NCBI GenBank assembly: GCA_041655755.1
Contig: JBBAEY010000050.1
Location: 1-17,685, forward strand
DNA: 17,685 nt
Direction of reading: 5' to 3'
Source: JAAYFT01 sp041655755
GTDB taxonomy: Bacteria > Bacillota > Clostridia > Tissierellales > Tissierellaceae
The position numbers and the translations under genes are program-made. Below the pieces are notes generated by a model that saw only the letters and a list, made by a program, of their open reading frames with translations, was not told the origin of the DNA and searched no databases. Positions 15,752 to 17,685 of the stretch are shown here, in pieces. Position 1 is the stretch's first letter, and every line of letters begins with the position of its first letter.

Positions 15752-16411
15752 ATGAAGGGAAAGGAAATAACAGTACTAATAGCAGATGATCATGTTTTAA
15801 TAAGAGAGGGCATAAGGCAAATACTTGAGCTAGAAGATGATATACACGTTGTTGGACAGGCAGGTGACGGGGCTGAGGCTTTTCAAAAATCTGAGGAATT
15901 AAAGCCCGATATAGTACTCTTAGACATCAATATGCCAAAATTAAATGGAATAGAGGCCTTGCGCAAATTTAAGGATATGGGCATTAAATCAAAAGTTATA
16001 ATCTTAACCATCCATGAGGACAAGGAATATATTTTAAAGACCCTAAAGCTTGGTGCAAATGGATACTTATTAAAGGACTCCACTGCAGACAGTTTAATAG
16101 AAGGTATTCGACGGGTTGCCGCTGGTGAAAACTACATACAACAAAGCGTTGCGGATTTAGTTAGTGCCTCTTCTGACCATGACAAGGCAGGAAATGAGAA
16201 TGTTGACATAATAAGCCTATTGACTACTAGGGAATATGAAGTTTTGATACTTATAGCTGAGGGATTAAACAACAAGGATATAGCAGAAAAGCTGTTTATA
16301 AGTGAGAAGACAGTTAAAAATCACGTATCGAATATCTTTAAAAAACTCGAACTAAACGATAGGGTACAAGCTGCAATCTTTGCATATAGAAATAACTTAA
16401 AGAAACTATAA
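15752..16411 (+). CDS. degU: DegU-like NarL/LuxR-family response regulator
   Basis: This is a two-domain DNA-binding response regulator, 219 residues. The receiver domain (1-125) has the acidic pocket D12-D13, phosphorylation site D58 in VLLDINMP, T86 and K108. The C-terminal LuxR-type helix-turn-helix (about 155-215) contains LTTREYEVLILIAEGLNNKDIAE and the recognition helix SEKTVKNHVSNIFKK, nearly identical to Bacillus DegU in that helix. ATG 15752 lies one base after the degS stop and uses AGGAGG (15740-15745), inside the end of degS, as ribosome binding site. In Bacillus, DegU controls exoenzymes, motility and competence; the target genes here cannot be seen. The gene ends right at a hairpin terminator. 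Confidence 0.95.
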   Translation: MKGKEITVLIADDHVLIREGIRQILELEDDIHVVGQAGDGAEAFQKSEELKPDIVLLDINMPKLNGIEALRKFKDMGIKSKVIILTIHEDKEYILKTLKLGANGYLLKDSTADSLIEGIRRVAAGENYIQQSVADLVSASSDHDKAGNENVDIISLLTTREYEVLILIAEGLNNKDIAEKLFISEKTVKNHVSNIFKKLELNDRVQAAIFAYRNNLKKL

Positions 16412-16437
16412 AGACTAGGCTATCCAGCCTAGTCTTT
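16410..16437. terminator. Bidirectional hairpin terminator between degU and lysR
   Basis: AAAGACTAGGCT (16410-16421) pairs perfectly with AGCCTAGTCTTT (16426-16437) around a 4-nt loop. Both strands have short U-rich ends (CTTTATA), so it can end transcription from both convergent genes. It overlaps the last base pairs of both coding regions: the degU stop TAA (16409-16411) and the lysR stop (16429-16431, minus strand), whose final codons form one arm of the stem. Confidence 0.8.
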
Positions 16438-17334
16438 ATAAATGTATTCTAATATAAAGTCCTTAAATTTTTCGTTTAATGGGTCAAGCATCATGTTTTT
16501 ATGGAATACAAAGTAAAACTTCCTAGAGAATCTAATGTCCTTGATGAAAAATGCCTTGTACCTACCTATGGATAAATCATCTTCCACAGCTTTTTCCGAT
16601 ATTAGGCTAACTCCAACACCAGACGAAACAAGTTCCTTAATAGTGCTGGTATCAGCCGTAAACACTTTAATATTTAAGGATTCGATTGGGAAATTACACT
16701 TTCTAAGGGATGACTCAACCAAGGCCCTAGTGCCCGAACCTTCCTCCCTCATAATTATATTCTCCTTCAACAATAATCTGCTGTCCACATAGGAAAAGTT
16801 ATCAAGTGGATAGTCTCCATTGTTCGGTGTAATTAATAGAAGATTGTCTTCCATGAGGTCGATGTATTCAAGACTGTTAGATGAATATTTTGCTCCTATT
16901 ATACCAAAATTGCTCTCTCCCCTTAAAATGCTTGTAACAACTTCCTTGGAATCTTTCTCATCGATTGAAAAGCTAACCTGAGGATAGATATCTAAGAAGG
17001 ATTTGACTAGTGAAGGCAATAAATAATTTCTGGGTATTGAGCTTGCAAATATATTAATATGGCCGTGGATTTTTCCCTTATATGAATCTAATTCAAATTT
17101 TGTTCGATCCAAGGTGTTTAAGATCTGATTGGCTGAAACAAAGAATAGGCGGCCTGCATCGGTCAAGGAAATGCTTTTACCCAATCTATTTATCAAGATT
17201 GTATCTAGTTCTTTTTCTAAATTTTGAATATGATTGGTAACGGTGGGCTGAGTAATAAACAGTTTTTTTGCTGCCTTGGAAAAACTTCTGAATTTCGCAA
17301 CCTCAACGAATGATTCTAATTGTCTAAAGTCCAT
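16429..17334 (-). CDS. LysR-family transcriptional regulator
   Basis: This is a LysR-type regulator (301 residues): an N-terminal winged helix-turn-helix (about 1-60; SFSKAAKKLFITQPTVTNHI is the helix-turn-helix), a linker helix, and a C-terminal periplasmic-binding-protein-like ligand domain (about 90-295). The start ATG at 17334 follows AAGGAG (minus strand) at good spacing, and an extended -10 lies upstream at 17372-17364. The effector segment FASSIPRNYLLPSLVKSF and GIIGAKY resemble the CysB/CysL-like branch, and in particular clostridial regulators annotated as associated with selenium metabolism. That sub-assignment is from memory of sequence style and is tentative. It is transcribed away from the rRNA operon and converges on degU, so no obvious target gene is divergent from it. 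Autoregulation is the only role the layout hints at. Confidence 0.92.
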   Translation of the reverse strand: MDFRQLESFVEVAKFRSFSKAAKKLFITQPTVTNHIQNLEKELDTILINRLGKSISLTDAGRLFFVSANQILNTLDRTKFELDSYKGKIHGHINIFASSIPRNYLLPSLVKSFLDIYPQVSFSIDEKDSKEVVTSILRGESNFGIIGAKYSSNSLEYIDLMEDNLLLITPNNGDYPLDNFSYVDSRLLLKENIIMREEGSGTRALVESSLRKCNFPIESLNIKVFTADTSTIKELVSSGVGVSLISEKAVEDDLSIGRYKAFFIKDIRFSRKFYFVFHKNMMLDPLNEKFKDFILEYIYKD

Positions 17335-17363
17335 ATCTTGGCTCCTTATTTTTATTTAACTAT

Positions 17364-17372
17364 ATTATATCA
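17364..17372 (-). promoter_or_regulatory. Extended -10 promoter for lysR
   Basis: On the minus strand TGATATAAT (17372-17364) is a perfect TATAAT with TGn extension, identical to the hut promoter core. The -35 region about 16 bp further upstream reads TTTAAT, a weak match. The leader to the lysR start would be only about 25 nt and includes the AAGGAG ribosome binding site. Confidence 0.65.
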
Positions 17373-17394
17373 GAAAAAAACTTAAATTAAACCG

Positions 17395-17423
17395 TTGACA
17401 AATGTTAGGAAAGAGTATACAAT
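17395..17423 (+). promoter_or_regulatory. rRNA operon promoter P1
   Basis: TTGACA (17395-17400), a 17-bp spacer and TACAAT (17418-17423) form a near-consensus sigma-A promoter. It is preceded by an A/T-rich stretch at 17372-17393 that could act as an UP element. Start is expected near 17429-17432. The -10 overlaps the first copy of a CAATTTTAAA direct repeat (17420-17429; the second copy is at 17440-17449). Confidence 0.88.
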
Positions 17424-17480
17424 TTTAAAATGTCAGCAGCAATTTTAAATTTTGGTAAATTCCTAAAATATTAAAAGCAG

Positions 17481-17509
17481 TTGACAGCAAATGAATAATT
17501 TGCTATACT
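17481..17509 (+). promoter_or_regulatory. rRNA operon promoter P2
   Basis: TTGACA (17481-17486), a 17-bp spacer and TATACT (17504-17509) with TGC just before the -10 make a very strong promoter. The AT-rich segment 17441-17477 upstream is a candidate UP element. A start at G17516, seven bases after the -10, would be a G start as in Bacillus rRNA promoters, which respond to GTP level; the exact start is inferred. Confidence 0.9.
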
Positions 17510-17515
17510 AATTAA

Positions 17516-17532
17516 GTCACTCTAAGAGTGAC
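17516..17532 (+). other. Hairpin at the very 5' end of the P2 rRNA transcript
   Basis: GTCACTC (17516-17522) and GAGTGAC (17526-17532) pair perfectly around a 3-nt loop, exactly where the P2 transcript should start. No U-run follows, so it is not a terminator. It may protect the 5' end of the precursor or act in antitermination. Confidence 0.55.
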
Positions 17533-17647
17533 GGCCCGAATTCAAACAAATGAGGGCAAAGGACCTAGAAAACTAAACAGTGTGAAACAAAAAGAATTAA
17601 GCTATAAGTCAAAGAAGAAATAAGTCAGCGAGAGCTGAATCAAACTA
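17533..17647 (+). other. rRNA leader (pre-16S) region
   Basis: This is the transcribed leader before 16S. It contains CTAGAAAACTAAACAGTG (17565-17582), resembling the GAAAACTNAACA segments common in Firmicutes rRNA spacers and leaders. It also contains a small hairpin TCAGC-GAGA-GCTGA (17625-17638) with a GNRA-type tetraloop, directly followed by ATCAAACT (17639-17646). The latter is exactly complementary to AGTTTGAT (17657-17664) at the start of 16S. There is no ORF with a ribosome binding site in the stretch. Confidence 0.75.
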
Positions 17648-17685
17648 TAAAATGAGAGTTTGATCCTGGCTCAGGACGAACGCTG
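17648..17685 (+). rRNA. 16S ribosomal RNA, 5' end (partial)
   Basis: AGAGTTTGATCCTGGCTCAG at 17655-17674 is the universal bacterial 16S start (Escherichia coli positions 8-27) and is followed by GACGAACGCTG. The mature 5' end is placed near 17648 by counting back seven bases; the true end may differ by a few bases. The gene runs off the right edge of the window. Confidence 0.97.

Noticed and set aside
16429..17500. LysR protein as a direct regulator of the divergent rRNA operon
   Set aside because: The divergent layout alone is not enough. The rRNA promoters are near-consensus and need no activator, and no clear T-N11-A palindrome stands out between them beyond AT-rich chance matches.
1..17685. 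CRISPR array, insertion sequence, prophage or integrative element
   Set aside because: No regularly spaced repeats, transposase or integrase genes, tRNA-associated direct repeats or composition breaks were seen; all genes are housekeeping or signalling types.

Overview
The window looks like chromosomal DNA from a low-GC, Gram-positive anaerobe of the Clostridia/Tissierellia type. The evidence is AT-rich DNA, strong AGGAGG-like ribosome binding sites, extended -10 promoters (TGnTATAAT), a DegS/DegU two-component pair very close to that of Bacillus, and a 16S rRNA gene opening with the Firmicutes-like start AGAGTTTGATCCTGG. A Tissierella-like amino-acid fermenter is a plausible guess because of the histidine-utilisation cluster, but the genus cannot be fixed from this sequence alone. 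I see no phage, transposon, CRISPR or obvious horizontal-transfer signature.

Region 1 (1-6907) is a probable three-gene operon read to the right. It encodes a YegS/BmrU-type lipid kinase, a MarR-family repressor, and a 1790-residue signalling protein. The large protein is assembled as pseudokinase, STAND/AAA ATPase, TPR-like solenoid, GAF, GGDEF, GAF. Its diguanylate cyclase keeps the GGEEF active site and the RxxD product-inhibition site, while its N-terminal kinase domain has lost the HRD and DFG motifs.

Region 2 (6908-12869) is a histidine degradation operon, hutH-hutU-ftcD-hutI, taking histidine through urocanate, imidazolonepropionate and formiminoglutamate to glutamate, with the one-carbon unit passed to tetrahydrofolate. 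Between a good extended -10 promoter and hutH lies a short ORF with its own ribosome binding site. Its stop codon sits inside the loop of a terminator-like hairpin, an arrangement that suggests transcription attenuation of the operon by a leader peptide.

Region 3 (12870-14076) holds a TMEM165/GDT1 (UPF0016) family membrane cation exporter with an unusual ~150-residue soluble tail containing four clustered cysteines. It is preceded by a long imperfect hairpin.

Region 4 (14077-16440) is a tight cheW-degS-degU operon. It pairs a chemotaxis-type coupling protein with a DegS-like cytoplasmic histidine kinase and its NarL/LuxR-type response regulator. It ends in a 12-bp hairpin terminator shared with a convergent LysR-type regulator gene (16429-17334, minus strand).

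Region 5 (17335-17685) is the divergent control region of an rRNA operon. It has two near-consensus promoters, each TTGACA with a 17-bp spacer, AT-rich upstream elements, a structured leader and the first ~38 nt of 16S rRNA. The leader has an 8-nt stretch exactly complementary to the 5' end of the 16S rRNA.

The points most worth following up are the hut leader peptide/terminator, the pseudokinase-GGDEF giant, the CheW-DegS-DegU pairing, the cysteine-bearing tail of the cation exporter, and the rRNA leader structures.
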